The position numbers and the translations under genes were made by a program. Under the pieces are notes generated by a model. It was not told where the DNA came from. It made no database searches and saw only the letters and a program-made list of their open reading frames with translations. From Flavobacteriales bacterium (GTDB taxonomy: Bacteria > Bacteroidota > Bacteroidia > Flavobacteriales_F > PHOS-HE28), in NCBI GenBank assembly GCA_016703105.1, contig JADJCS010000005.1, forward strand, positions 1-64,000: a stretch of 64,000 bases of DNA. The letters run 5' to 3'. Shown piece by piece: positions 34,750 through 43,510 of the stretch (position 1 is the first letter of the stretch; every line of letters begins with the position of its first letter).

Positions 34750-37485
34750 ATGGACCTCGCCCGCACGCTCGCCGACCTGCTGCTCCAAACCCATGGAGCG
34801 GACCTCCGCGACGTCGCGGTCATGCTCCCCAACCAACGCGCCGGTGTCCACTTGCGGCGGCATCTGGCCACCCGGAACGGCGGACCGCTCTGGAGCCCAC
34901 AGATCTTCACCACACGCTCCTTCCTCAGCGCCGTGGCGGAATTGGAGGAAATGCCGGAGCATGTCGCACTGCTCGCGCTACATGCCGTGCATTCAGAGCT
35001 GAAAGGCGAGGCCGCCGAACCTTTACATGAGTTCCTGCTCTGGGCGCCGACAGCGTTGCACGATATGAACGAGGTCGACGAACACCTGCTCGACCCCGCA
35101 TCGGTATACCGCGACCTGCGCCACATCGAGGAGATCGATGCCTGGAGCTACAAAGGCGGGTCGTTGAGCGAAGGCCAGCTTCGGCTGGCCACCCATTGGG
35201 AGCATCATGGCGAACTGCACGCTGGGCTCCATGGGCGTGTGGCGGCCATGGGCGTCGCTCCGGTGGGACGGATCGCGCGCGAGGCCGCCCGGAACGCGAC
35301 CGCCTGCGCGCAAGGCACCCGTTGGAAGTCCGTCTGGTTCGTCGGTTTGAACGCGCTGGTGCCTGCGATGCGCCAAGTGATCGAAGCTTTCACACGCGCT
35401 GCGAAGAGCCGGATCATCTGGGATGCCGACCACTATTATTTGGACGACCCGATGATGGAAGCAGGGCATTTCCTGCGGTTGGCACAACGGAGCCTTGGGC
35501 CCGGCCTGGTCCCCCCGACCGACCGGATCCGCCACGCTCCTCCCTCCATTGAACTGGTCGCACTGCCGGATGCCATTTCCCAGGTGCAGGCCGCTGTGGC
35601 CCGGATCATGGCGTTGGACCTTGAAGAGCGCGCGCGGACGTGCCTGGTGCTCGCCGATGAGCAATTGCTTCTACCGGTGCTGACGATGCTACCTGCGGAT
35701 ATGGGACCCGTGAGCGTGAGCATGGGTCTACCGCTCGGCGATCTTCCCTTGACCTCCCTTATCGACCTGCACCTTCGGTTGCTCCAAGACCATGACGCGC
35801 GATCCGGACATCGCATCTCTGACCTGCTGGCCTGGTGCGGTCATTCCCTCTGGCAGAGCGCCGCACCGATGCGCGAACTCCGCGCAAAATTGAAGGGATC
35901 GCGCCAGAGCAGGGTGCACTTGCGTACGCTGCTTCCGAGCAATGAGGTGATCGCCCCGTCCCTTGAGCACTTGGAGCTGTCGCTTTCCCCGTTGTCGGCA
36001 AAGGACGGGGCCATACATCAACGGCTTCTGGACCTGATCCAAGCCATCCAGTACCTATGCACGGAGCCCTTCGTGCTCGAACAAGCGTACCGCACGGCCG
36101 TTGTGCTTCAAGAAGTCCAACAGGCGCTTTCGCGGGCAGGCTACAAGGAGGATGTCCAGAGCTACCGACAACTGTTGGAACGACTGCTGCGCAAGGCGCA
36201 ATTGACCCTCTCTGGAGAACCCCTGCAGGGTCTGCAGATCATAGGCATGCTGGAGTCACGCGCCACGGAACATCACCGGGTGATCCTGCTTGGCGCCAAT
36301 GAAGGTCATCTTCCACCGGCGGACGGGCCCACGAGCTTCATACCCGGAGAGTTGCGGCTGGCGTACGGGCTTCCGTCGCGGTCGGATGCGGACGCGATAT
36401 CGGCCTATGGGTTCTACCGGATCCTGCATCATGCGCAGGAAGTGCTCCTGTATTTTGTGGATGACGGACAGGCGGAAAAGGAAAGAAGTCGTTTCATCAT
36501 CCAACTGGAGCATGAACTTTTCAGCGCACCGGGGAGCTGCCCCCAGCGTTCCACGCTTCGCCCCGCCATGCCCACGAGGCCGCACCCTCCGAGAGAGGTG
36601 GCTAAGAGCGCTGCATTGTTGGAAGCGGTCAGAAGGCATGCGGAGCGGGGGTTGAGCCCCTCGGCGTTCTCGAGTTTCGTGCGCTGTACGCTGGACTATT
36701 ACTATCGCTATTTAGTGGGTGTGCAGGATGCGCAGGACCGTGGCGCCGGTCTCGGGAACGATGAAGTGGGGACCGTGGTCCACGCGGTATTGGAGCGGAT
36801 CTACAGCCCCCACTTCGGGAAGCACATCGACCCACGCGGATTGGCGGATTCCATGCGCGAGATACCCCAATTGCTGCGCTCATGCTTACCCGCCGGCAGA
36901 TCGGCTGAAGAGGGGGCGGCCCTGCTGCAGCTCGGGATGGCAAGGCATGCCTTGGGACGGGCAGTGGGGACCGAGGTAAGCCACCTTGAAGCGGGTAATG
37001 AGATCATCCTGCTCGGCCTGGAAACCGAGTTAGCTCATCCGCTGCCACCACCAACGGATGGCTCAGTACGTCCGCCCGTTCGCGTGAAAGGCCGGATAGA
37101 CCGCATCGACATGCGCCACGGGCTGGTGAACCTGGTGGATATGAAGACCGGTTCGGCCGAACCCAGGGATCTGAATTTGCGCACACTGGACCTGGCAGAC
37201 ATCGATGCGCGCCATACCAAAGCCCTCCAGCTCCTCATATACAGTTGGCTTTATCTGAACCGCTATCCGGATGCGCCCCGCGTTCGTGCCTCGATCCTGC
37301 CTTTGCGCAGCAGTGGGTCTCCACAAGGGATACCCCTCGTCATCGCTGGTGAGGACAGCGTTCACCGTGTACAATTGCCTGCTATCGCCACGCTCCTTAG
37401 GTCCTTGGTGGATCGAATGGGTGATCCTCGGACACCCTTCCGGCACGAGCCGACGAGCGCCTATTGCCGGATCTGCATGGAATGA
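34750..37485 (+). CDS. AddB-like PD-(D/E)XK nuclease, repair exonuclease subunit
   Basis: The 911-residue protein has an inactivated helicase-like body (VAVMLPNQRAGVHLRRHLA, VWFVGLNAL, VILLGANEGHLPPADG) and a C-terminal RecB-type nuclease with GTVVHAVLERIY, VKGRIDRIDM and LVDMKTGSAEP, so the D...DxK active site is present. AddB proteins hold an iron-sulfur cluster with one Cys before the nuclease and three after. Here FVRC and the terminal YCRIC supply three, and the chain ends two residues later, so the fourth is missing. It is the expected partner of the AddA-like gene at 28731, separated from it by four kilobases of unrelated genes. Confidence 0.85.
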   Translation: MDLARTLADLLLQTHGADLRDVAVMLPNQRAGVHLRRHLATRNGGPLWSPQIFTTRSFLSAVAELEEMPEHVALLALHAVHSELKGEAAEPLHEFLLWAPTALHDMNEVDEHLLDPASVYRDLRHIEEIDAWSYKGGSLSEGQLRLATHWEHHGELHAGLHGRVAAMGVAPVGRIAREAARNATACAQGTRWKSVWFVGLNALVPAMRQVIEAFTRAAKSRIIWDADHYYLDDPMMEAGHFLRLAQRSLGPGLVPPTDRIRHAPPSIELVALPDAISQVQAAVARIMALDLEERARTCLVLADEQLLLPVLTMLPADMGPVSVSMGLPLGDLPLTSLIDLHLRLLQDHDARSGHRISDLLAWCGHSLWQSAAPMRELRAKLKGSRQSRVHLRTLLPSNEVIAPSLEHLELSLSPLSAKDGAIHQRLLDLIQAIQYLCTEPFVLEQAYRTAVVLQEVQQALSRAGYKEDVQSYRQLLERLLRKAQLTLSGEPLQGLQIIGMLESRATEHHRVILLGANEGHLPPADGPTSFIPGELRLAYGLPSRSDADAISAYGFYRILHHAQEVLLYFVDDGQAEKERSRFIIQLEHELFSAPGSCPQRSTLRPAMPTRPHPPREVAKSAALLEAVRRHAERGLSPSAFSSFVRCTLDYYYRYLVGVQDAQDRGAGLGNDEVGTVVHAVLERIYSPHFGKHIDPRGLADSMREIPQLLRSCLPAGRSAEEGAALLQLGMARHALGRAVGTEVSHLEAGNEIILLGLETELAHPLPPPTDGSVRPPVRVKGRIDRIDMRHGLVNLVDMKTGSAEPRDLNLRTLDLADIDARHTKALQLLIYSWLYLNRYPDAPRVRASILPLRSSGSPQGIPLVIAGEDSVHRVQLPAIATLLRSLVDRMGDPRTPFRHEPTSAYCRICME

Positions 37486-37514
37486 GCACCGATCCTAGAG
37501 ATGTATGAACGACG

Positions 37515-37537
37515 AAGGGGCGCCAATGGCGCCCCTT
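37515..37537. terminator. Bidirectional hairpin between convergent genes
   Basis: AAGGGGCGCC and GGCGCCCCTT form a perfect 10-bp stem around an AAT loop. It lies 30 bases after the addB-like stop on the plus strand and 24 bases beyond the end of the minus-strand T9SS gene. Confidence 0.75.
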
Positions 37538-37560
37538 CTGTTCGTGGTGCGATCCTGCGA

Positions 37561-38340
37561 TCAGCGGTACACGATCTTGTGTACGCCTACATCGCCGTTA
37601 CGGCTGACCTTCAGGTAGTAGATCCCGTTGCTTTGGGTTCGGATATCCATCTCCTTGCGGTAGGTGCCCTCAAAGCCGCGCTGTGTATCAGTGAAGATGC
37701 TCTGGCCCAGTGTGTTCACGACATCCACTTGGATATCCGATGGTGTAGCGACCATGAACGAGAACATGAACTGACCATCGTTCGGGTTGGGCAGGATGGT
37801 GACGGCACCGTCCTGTTCCGAAGCGGTGATCGACTTCTGGTAGATGGCGCCCGTGGCATCCAAGCCACCGAGCGAGACATAGTAATCAGCGTTGTTCGTG
37901 ACTTCACTGGTCCAGTTGTCATTAACGAGCTCTACGGCCGCATCGCCCGAGAAAGGAATGCTGAGAACCGTGTACTCCTTGCCCGCTTCCCAGGATGCGC
38001 CCGTGTTCCGGATCGGTTCGAAGCCAAACCCTGCGAAGACCATATAGCTAAAGGTACCCGCATCACGGGTCGGACCCGACTGGGCGATCGGGATGAAGGT
38101 GGCCGGACCGTTCGGCTGTGTGGGCTCACCTAGCTGCACGTTCGCGCTGTTCTCCCAGCGCAATGTGAAAACCGCAGAGGACAGGATGCCATCAAAATCA
38201 GCAGTGGGGCGCATATGCACTTCCAACTGACCATTATTGGCATGCAGACCGATGTCAACAGGGCTCTGTGCTGAGAGTAGGGAACCCAGGCCCATCACCA
38301 GGGTCGATCCGAAAGTGCGGAGAGTAGAGGACTTCATCAT
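37561..38340 (-). CDS. T9SS type A sorting-domain protein, small secreted
   Basis: The 259-residue product has a signal peptide (TFGSTLVMGLGSLLSAQ). Its middle domain of about 140 residues (VDIGLHANNGQLEVHMRP, AVFTLRWENSANVQLG, YTVLSIPF) resembles cohesin/carrier-type beta sandwiches. It ends in a clear sorting domain (TILPNPNDGQFMFSF, VDVVNTLGQSIF, NGIYYLKVSRNGDVGVHKIVYR). I chose the tandem ATG at 38340/38337, since the longer frame to 38460 would bury the signal peptide and overlap the promoter word at 38429. Ligand unknown. It is transcribed alone, between two terminators. Confidence 0.85.
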   Translation of the reverse strand: MMKSSTLRTFGSTLVMGLGSLLSAQSPVDIGLHANNGQLEVHMRPTADFDGILSSAVFTLRWENSANVQLGEPTQPNGPATFIPIAQSGPTRDAGTFSYMVFAGFGFEPIRNTGASWEAGKEYTVLSIPFSGDAAVELVNDNWTSEVTNNADYYVSLGGLDATGAIYQKSITASEQDGAVTILPNPNDGQFMFSFMVATPSDIQVDVVNTLGQSIFTDTQRGFEGTYRKEMDIRTQSNGIYYLKVSRNGDVGVHKIVYR

Positions 38341-38428
38341 GTTCCTAGGTGTTGGTGCGTTCTTAATACGTAGTCGTTCCCGCTTCGTTCGGGTTGCCCG
38401 TTCAGGGAACTCTTTCCGAAGCCGAGTA

Positions 38429-38436
38429 CGAAAGTA
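38429..38436 (-). promoter_or_regulatory. Candidate -7 element TACTTTCG for the T9SS gene
   Basis: TACTTTCG on the minus strand lies 88 bases before the ATG at 38340. The same word occurs 6 bases before the methyltransferase ATG at 60203. One base differs from TAnnTTTG. Confidence 0.4.
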
Positions 38437-38533
38437 CGTTGAAGGGATGCTGGAACGCAAGGAATAGTCCTTTCGTTTTCGACCACCGGGTCATCCTACC
38501 GGCCGGATCGTGCCGGGCGGCCACAAAACCGAA

Positions 38534-38555
38534 CAGGGGCCCTTGCGGACCCCTG
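38534..38555 (-). terminator. Intrinsic terminator after the response-regulator gene
   Basis: Read on the minus strand, CAGGGGTCC and GGGCCCCTG form a 9-bp stem (one T-G pair) closed by a GCAA tetraloop. TTCGGTTTTG follows, giving a T-rich tail. Two further hairpins (38589-38617 and 38629-38648) lie between it and the response-regulator stop codon at 38661. Confidence 0.7.
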
Positions 38556-38588
38556 CGCGGTAAACCTGCAAGGAATTAATGGAACCAA

Positions 38589-38617
38589 TGTCAGTAGGGG
38601 AAGATGTCCCGCTGACA
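38589..38617 (-). other. Hairpin in the 3' untranslated region of the response regulator
   Basis: TGTCAG pairs with CTGACA, with a GGG/CCC inner step. It sits in the 3' region of the minus-strand regulator transcript, before the terminator. Confidence 0.35.
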
Positions 38618-38660
38618 CCTTGAAGACGCAAACCCGTGGCAAGGGTTGCCGCCCGGACCA

Positions 38661-39398
38661 CTAAGGATCGAACCGATAGCCCACTCCCCGAATAGAAAGA
38701 AAATGCCGGGGTGCCCTGGGATCCGGTTCAAAGAGCTTGCGGAACACGACGATGAAGTTGTCAATGGTACGCGTGGTGGGGAACACATCATAGCCCCACA
38801 CTTTTTGCAGGATCTCTTCCCGCGACACAACTTCCCCGGCCCGGTCGGTCAACAAGCGGAGAAGCATGACCTCCCGCTGGGAGAGTTTCCGGGTGCCTCC
38901 AGGGCCCGCCCCCTCGAAGGAGATGAAGTCGATCGTGCTCGGCCCGAAAACGTAACGCTCCGCCGCCCCTTCTCCTGCCCGCCCCACCTTATTCCGAACC
39001 ACTTTGGATACGCGGAGCAAGAGCTCTTCCAACTCGAACGGTTTGCCCAAGTGATCGTCACCCAACCGCAAACTTCGGAGCCGGTCCGCCGGGGCTGTAC
39101 GTGCCGTAAGGAAGAGGACAGGCGTCCGGTCCCCCTCTAGGCGCGCGGTCTCGCATACCGTGAAACCATCGAGCCCGGGCAACATCACATCCATCACGGC
39201 CCCGTCGAAATGGGCACCGCGCAATTTCTCCAACGCTTCCGGACCCGTTGTCGCCGTGGTCACATGGTACCCTTCGAGTTCAAGATTGAGCCGCAGGGTC
39301 TGCCGCAACCCCTCTTCATCCTCCACGAGGAGCAGTCGGCATTTCTTCGCTTGGTCCTGCACGGGATCAAATATCGCGGTCAGGTACCTTTGGGCCAT
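38661..39398 (-). CDS. OmpR/PhoB-family response regulator
   Basis: The 245-residue product has a receiver domain (LLLVEDEEGLRQTL, phosphoacceptor in VMDVMLPGLDGF, FLTART, the late KPF) and a winged-helix output domain (REVMLLRLLTDRAGEVVSREEIL, DNFIVVFRKLFEPDPRAPRHFLSIRGVGYRF). The usual LGADDYL-x-KPF loop reads LGDDHLGKPF, one residue shorter, which may be a small lineage change or an indel compensated elsewhere. No histidine kinase is adjacent. The ATG at 39398 overlaps the divergent thioesterase ATG inside a CATG palindrome; a GTG at 39362 would give a start nearer the receiver fold. Target genes unknown. Confidence 0.9.
   Translation of the reverse strand: MAQRYLTAIFDPVQDQAKKCRLLLVEDEEGLRQTLRLNLELEGYHVTTATTGPEALEKLRGAHFDGAVMDVMLPGLDGFTVCETARLEGDRTPVLFLTARTAPADRLRSLRLGDDHLGKPFELEELLLRVSKVVRNKVGRAGEGAAERYVFGPSTIDFISFEGAGPGGTRKLSQREVMLLRLLTDRAGEVVSREEILQKVWGYDVFPTTRTIDNFIVVFRKLFEPDPRAPRHFLSIRGVGYRFDP
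39385..39392 (+). promoter_or_regulatory. Candidate -7 element TACCTTTG for the menaquinone operon
   Basis: An exact TAnnTTTG word, 4 bases before the thioesterase ATG at 39397. If used, the operon mRNA would have almost no leader. It lies inside the first codons of the divergent response regulator if that gene starts at 39398. Confidence 0.5.
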
Positions 39399-39819
39399 GT
39401 TGTTCACCACCGAGCAAGTGGCGCAAGCGGAGCGCCTTCGACCGAACACGTTGGTCGATCACTTGGATATCCGCTTCGGGGTGGATGCGAGCGGCCATCT
39501 GACCGCCTCGATGCCCGTGGACCATCGCACGCACCAACCCCAAGGGTTGTTGCACGGCGGTGCGACCGCTGCCTTGGCCGAAACCCTGGGGAGCGTGGGT
39601 TCGGCGATCCTGGTGATGCCCGGCGGAAAAAACACGGTGGGGATCGAACTGAACGTCAACCATTTGAAGAGTGTGCAGAGCGGACGGGTGACCGCCACGG
39701 GCCAGTTATTGCACCAAGGGCGGACCACCCATGTCTGGGATATCCGCGTAAGGAACGAACGGGAAGAACTGGTGGCGGTATGCCGCCTTACGAACATGAT
39801 CATCGATCCACGCCCATGA
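39397..39819 (+). CDS. Hotdog-fold thioesterase, candidate DHNA-CoA hydrolase (MenI role)
   Basis: The 140-residue PaaI-type hotdog protein carries the family signature HQPQGLLHGGATAALAETLGS and the strand words VGIELNVNHLKSV and VTATGQLLHQGRTTHVWDIRV. The length is normal for single-domain thioesterases. It is the first gene of the menaquinone operon, with its stop overlapping the menF ATG (ATGA). Menaquinone synthesis needs hydrolysis of 1,4-dihydroxy-2-naphthoyl-CoA by a hotdog thioesterase between MenB and MenA, and no other candidate is present in the cluster. The family is certain; the role is inferred from position. Confidence 0.8.
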   Translation: MLFTTEQVAQAERLRPNTLVDHLDIRFGVDASGHLTASMPVDHRTHQPQGLLHGGATAALAETLGSVGSAILVMPGGKNTVGIELNVNHLKSVQSGRVTATGQLLHQGRTTHVWDIRVRNEREELVAVCRLTNMIIDPRP

Positions 39820-40916
39820 ACGATCACGGCCAGCTCCGGGAGGCATTGCATCGCTGTCTTAGTGCCGGGCTCACCTTTGCCGCCTTCCGCCGACCGGACC
39901 AACCGGTGGAGATCTGGGCCCAGCGAACACCCGATCTGGAGTTCATCGACGGCGCCCTCATGCTCGAACTGAACGAGGCTTTCCTCATCGCGCCCTTCGA
40001 CTTGTCCAATGAACGTGTGCCGTTCATTCGATCCGATGTTCAACTCCGCTTCGGGGAACTGGGACCGGACATCGATATGCTGAACAATTGCGTAGGCGCA
40101 GCAGGCCCTGCGGGTGCCATGCCCACCTCCACCGAAGCAGCGGTCTTCGAACGTGCGGTCGCGGAGGCCACATCCGCCATCGCCAGTGGCACGATGCAGA
40201 AGGTCGTGTTATCGCGGACGCTCATTGTACCGCTCGATGGCGCACGCCTGCCGGACCTGTACATCCAAGCGATGCGCGAGCAACCGGACGCGTTCATCGC
40301 CCTGGCACATACCCCCCTGCACGGCACATGGATCGGTGCATCGCCGGAACACCTTGTGTTCGAAGAAGAAGACCGCGTGCGGGTGGACGCCCTCGCCGGA
40401 ACCCTGCCCATCGGGACCGCACCCAGTGAGCCGCACGCCTGGGGTGAAAAGGAACGGAACGAACAGGTCCTCGTTACCGAAAGCGTGCTTGACACCTTCC
40501 TGCAACTTGAGTTCAAAGAGGTGATCGCGCGGGGGCCGACCGTCGTGAACGCGGGCCAGGTGGCGCACCTTCGGACCTTCATCCATGCGGACCTGGACGA
40601 CCGGATGCTCGGCGACCTTGTGCTCGCGCTGCACCCGACACCTGCGGTTTGTGGATCCCCCAAGGCGGCCGCCAAGTCGTTCATCGCTTCGCACGAATCC
40701 CATGACCGGGCGCTCTACGCCGGTTTCTGGGGACCCTGGAGCCCGGATGGGTTCACCGAACTATTCGTGAACATCCGCTGTATGCGCGTGTTCGAGCACG
40801 AAGCATTGCTCTACGTGGGCGCGGGTATCGTCGCTGGCAGCGACCCGAAGGCGGAGTGGGAAGAAACCGACCAGAAGGCACAAACCTGGCTGCGAGCGAT
40901 CGCCGCGCTGAAGTAG
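39816..40916 (+). CDS. menF: Isochorismate synthase MenF
   Basis: The 366-residue chorismate-binding enzyme shows the family words: MQKVVLSRT (general base Lys), GASPEHLV, DALAGTLPIG, HLRTFIHADL, HPTPAVCGSPK and ALYAGFWGPWSPDGFTELFVNIR, which carry the magnesium and carboxylate contacts. It converts chorismate to isochorismate, the first step toward menaquinone. The N-terminal part is shorter than in E. coli, as in other Bacteroidota. The ATG at 39816 overlaps the thioesterase stop. menD follows 22 bases downstream with its own promoter-like word, so the role is MenF rather than siderophore EntC. Confidence 0.9.
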   Translation: MNDHGQLREALHRCLSAGLTFAAFRRPDQPVEIWAQRTPDLEFIDGALMLELNEAFLIAPFDLSNERVPFIRSDVQLRFGELGPDIDMLNNCVGAAGPAGAMPTSTEAAVFERAVAEATSAIASGTMQKVVLSRTLIVPLDGARLPDLYIQAMREQPDAFIALAHTPLHGTWIGASPEHLVFEEEDRVRVDALAGTLPIGTAPSEPHAWGEKERNEQVLVTESVLDTFLQLEFKEVIARGPTVVNAGQVAHLRTFIHADLDDRMLGDLVLALHPTPAVCGSPKAAAKSFIASHESHDRALYAGFWGPWSPDGFTELFVNIRCMRVFEHEALLYVGAGIVAGSDPKAEWEETDQKAQTWLRAIAALK

Positions 40917-40923
40917 CGCCCGG

Positions 40924-40931
40924 TACATTCG
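40924..40931 (+). promoter_or_regulatory. Candidate internal -7 element TACATTCG before menD
   Basis: TACATTCG lies 7 bases before the menD ATG, in the 22-base menF-menD gap. It could supply a secondary promoter. The same word precedes the ABC-F gene. Confidence 0.35.
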
Positions 40932-40938
40932 CGGTCCT

Positions 40939-42624
40939 ATGATCACAAGTGATCTTTTCTCGGCCGCCGAACTCGCACGGATCTGTGCCGCCAAAGGGAT
41001 CCAACACGCGGTGATCTGTCCCGGGAGCCGCAGCGCCCCGCTGGTGATCTCCTTCAACAAACAGGAAGGCATCAATTGCCTGCGCGTGATCGATGAACGC
41101 AGCGCCGGCTTCTTCGCTCTGGGCATGGCGCAACAACTGCATGCGCCGGTCGCCCTCATCTGCACGAGCGGAAGCGCGGTGCTCAATTACGGCCCTGCTG
41201 TCGCCGAGGCTTTCTATCAGCGCGTTCCCTTGTTGGTCATCACCGCGGACCGGCCCGATGAATGGGTGGACCAGGGCGAAGGGCAGGCGATCCGGCAGCA
41301 CGGCGTGCTCGCGTTACATATGAAGCGTAGCATACAACTGCCGCGCGACGCCAAGGATGACCTTTCGCGCTGGCACTGCGGACGCTTGATCAACGAGGCG
41401 ATCGACGCTACGCTCCTGCCCGTTCCCGGTCCGGTCCATCTCAATATCCCCTTCGCCGAACCGCTTTATGGGACCACCACGGCTGTGGGCGATACGCGGT
41501 CCATCGCGCAAGTGATGACCGAGCCGTTCATCCTGCCCGAGCACGCACGCTGGTTGATCCATCAGATCTCGTCGAGCCCGAAAGTGATGGTGCTCGCGGG
41601 ACAGGGTGTATGGAGCGATGGAATGAAGACGCAGTTGCTCCAACTGGCGTCGTTGCCGCAGGTCACGGTACACACAGAAGCGACCTCCAATCTGGATGAT
41701 CCGGCGTTCATCACCTGTATCGACCGCGTGATCGAGGGGGTGGATGAGCGCAATGAGAACGACCTGAAGCCCGACCTGCTGATCACCGTAGGCGGGGCTA
41801 TCGTCAGCAAGCGGGTGAAGTCGCTGCTGCGGAAGTGGAAGCCCGCCCAACATTGGAACGTGGATCCGGGGCAGCGTCACTACGATACCTACCAGGGTCT
41901 GACGCACGACATCGCGGTGAGCCCGGAGGTCTTCTTCGCACAGATCGGTGGTGCTGTGAAGGGCAACGAGAGCATCTACCGCGAAGCATGGCGAATGGTC
42001 GATGAACGTACACGCGGTCTCCATCACCGTTCCATAGCGGAAGCACCGTTCTGCGACCTCACCGTGTTCAACACGCTGAACGACCGCATCCCCGGCGATA
42101 GCGATGTACACCTGGCGAACAGCACGCCCGCACGGTACGCGCAACTTTTCGATCGTGTGCGCGGCCATCGCTGGTTCAGTAACCGTGGGACCAGCGGTAT
42201 CGATGGCTGCACGAGCACCGCCGTGGGCGCAGCGCAGGCGGCCGGAAAGCTCACAACGCTCATTTCCGGGGATACCGCCTTCTGCTACGACAGCAACGCT
42301 TTCTGGAACGAGCATCTCTCGCCGTTGCTGAAGGTGATCGTGATCGACAATGGCGGCGGCAACATCTTTCGCTACATCGATGGGCCCGACAAGGATCCCG
42401 AACTGCTCCCCTGGTTCGAGGCGCCGCATACGCGGAGCATTGAGCGTTTGGTGAAGAGCTACGACCTGCCGTACTTCCATGCCAGCGACCAAGCTTCGCT
42501 CGAAACCGGACTGGACCAACTGTACAAGCCGCACGACAAACCCGCCGTGCTCCACATCACCACCGACCCGCTCACTTCCCCCAAAGTGCTGCGCGACTAC
42601 TTCACCCAACTCCGCTCCTCATGA
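40939..42624 (+). CDS. menD: SEPHCHC synthase MenD (thiamine-diphosphate enzyme)
   Basis: The 561-residue enzyme joins isochorismate and 2-oxoglutarate, releasing carbon dioxide, to give SEPHCHC. N-terminal MenD words are VICPGSRSAPLVISF, RVIDERSAGFFALGMA and ALICTSGSAVLNYGPAVAEA (catalytic Glu region IDERSA). The C-terminal thiamine-diphosphate site is GDTAFCYDSNAFWN...VIDNGGGNIFRYIDG, matching the GDG-to-NN motif with GDT in place of GDL. Full length for the family. The next step needs MenH, which is not encoded in this window; the next gene is menB, 53 bases on. Confidence 0.95.
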   Translation: MITSDLFSAAELARICAAKGIQHAVICPGSRSAPLVISFNKQEGINCLRVIDERSAGFFALGMAQQLHAPVALICTSGSAVLNYGPAVAEAFYQRVPLLVITADRPDEWVDQGEGQAIRQHGVLALHMKRSIQLPRDAKDDLSRWHCGRLINEAIDATLLPVPGPVHLNIPFAEPLYGTTTAVGDTRSIAQVMTEPFILPEHARWLIHQISSSPKVMVLAGQGVWSDGMKTQLLQLASLPQVTVHTEATSNLDDPAFITCIDRVIEGVDERNENDLKPDLLITVGGAIVSKRVKSLLRKWKPAQHWNVDPGQRHYDTYQGLTHDIAVSPEVFFAQIGGAVKGNESIYREAWRMVDERTRGLHHRSIAEAPFCDLTVFNTLNDRIPGDSDVHLANSTPARYAQLFDRVRGHRWFSNRGTSGIDGCTSTAVGAAQAAGKLTTLISGDTAFCYDSNAFWNEHLSPLLKVIVIDNGGGNIFRYIDGPDKDPELLPWFEAPHTRSIERLVKSYDLPYFHASDQASLETGLDQLYKPHDKPAVLHITTDPLTSPKVLRDYFTQLRSS

Positions 42625-42677
42625 CCGTTGCGCGACCGTTGCGTTCGTTGCGCCATGGCGGCCAATCTCCCTGATCC

Positions 42678-43499
42678 ATGAGTTCCCGCGTCTGGACCCC
42701 CATCAAAGAATACACCGATATCCGATTCGAGTTCTTCGAAGGCATCGGCAAGATCACCATCAACCGGCCCGAGGTGTACAACGCCTTCCGCCCGGAAACG
42801 AACAAGGAGATGATCGATGCCATGGACATCGCTCGTGAAGACCCGAACATCGGCGTGGTCGTGTTCACAGGGGAAGGCGACAAAGCCTTCTGTAGTGGTG
42901 GTGACCAGAATGTGAAAGGACGTGGCGGCTACATCGGGACGGACGGCATCCCGCGTCTCAATGTGCTCGATCTGCACAAGCGCATCCGCGAACTACCCAA
43001 GCCCGTGGTGGCCATGGTGAACGGCTACGCGATCGGTGGCGGGCATGTGCTCCATGTGGTGTGCGACCTCACCATCGCTGCGGATCATGCACGCTTCGGA
43101 CAGACCGGCCCGAAAGTGGGCAGCTTCGATGCAGGCTTCGGCAGCAACTACCTCGCAAGGCACGTAGGCCAGAAGAAAGCCCGCGAGATCTGGTTCCTCT
43201 GCTTGCAGTACAGCGCACAGGAGGCTTTGGACATGGGCATGGTGAACAAGGTGGTACCGATCGAGATGCTGGAGGACACCACGGTGGAGTGGTGCAGCAT
43301 CATGATGCAACGCAGCCCGCTCGCATTGCGCATGATCAAGCGCGGGCTCAACGCCGAGCTCGATGGCCAGCGCGGCTTGATGGAGTTCGCAGGCGATGCT
43401 ACGCTCATGTACTACCTCATGGACGAGGCACAGGAAGGGCGCAATGCTTTCCTCGAAAAGCGCGCGCCGGACTTCCAGAAGTTCCCGAAATTCCCGTGA
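42678..43499 (+). CDS. menB: 1,4-dihydroxy-2-naphthoyl-CoA synthase MenB
   Basis: The 273-residue crotonase-fold enzyme cyclises succinylbenzoyl-CoA to DHNA-CoA. Diagnostic MenB words are INRPEVYNAFRPET, AFCSGGDQNVKGRGGY, VNGYAIGGGHVLHVVCDL and FGQTGPKVGSFDAGFGSNYLAR, with the acidic catalytic residue supplied after the GSFDAG loop as in MenB rather than general enoyl-CoA hydratases. The C-terminal DFQKFPKFP tail is typical. It lies between menD and menA; the 46-base gap to menA holds a GCAGAG-type repeat. Confidence 0.95.
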   Translation: MSSRVWTPIKEYTDIRFEFFEGIGKITINRPEVYNAFRPETNKEMIDAMDIAREDPNIGVVVFTGEGDKAFCSGGDQNVKGRGGYIGTDGIPRLNVLDLHKRIRELPKPVVAMVNGYAIGGGHVLHVVCDLTIAADHARFGQTGPKVGSFDAGFGSNYLARHVGQKKAREIWFLCLQYSAQEALDMGMVNKVVPIEMLEDTTVEWCSIMMQRSPLALRMIKRGLNAELDGQRGLMEFAGDATLMYYLMDEAQEGRNAFLEKRAPDFQKFPKFP

Positions 43500-43510
43500 T
43501 GAGGGTTCAC

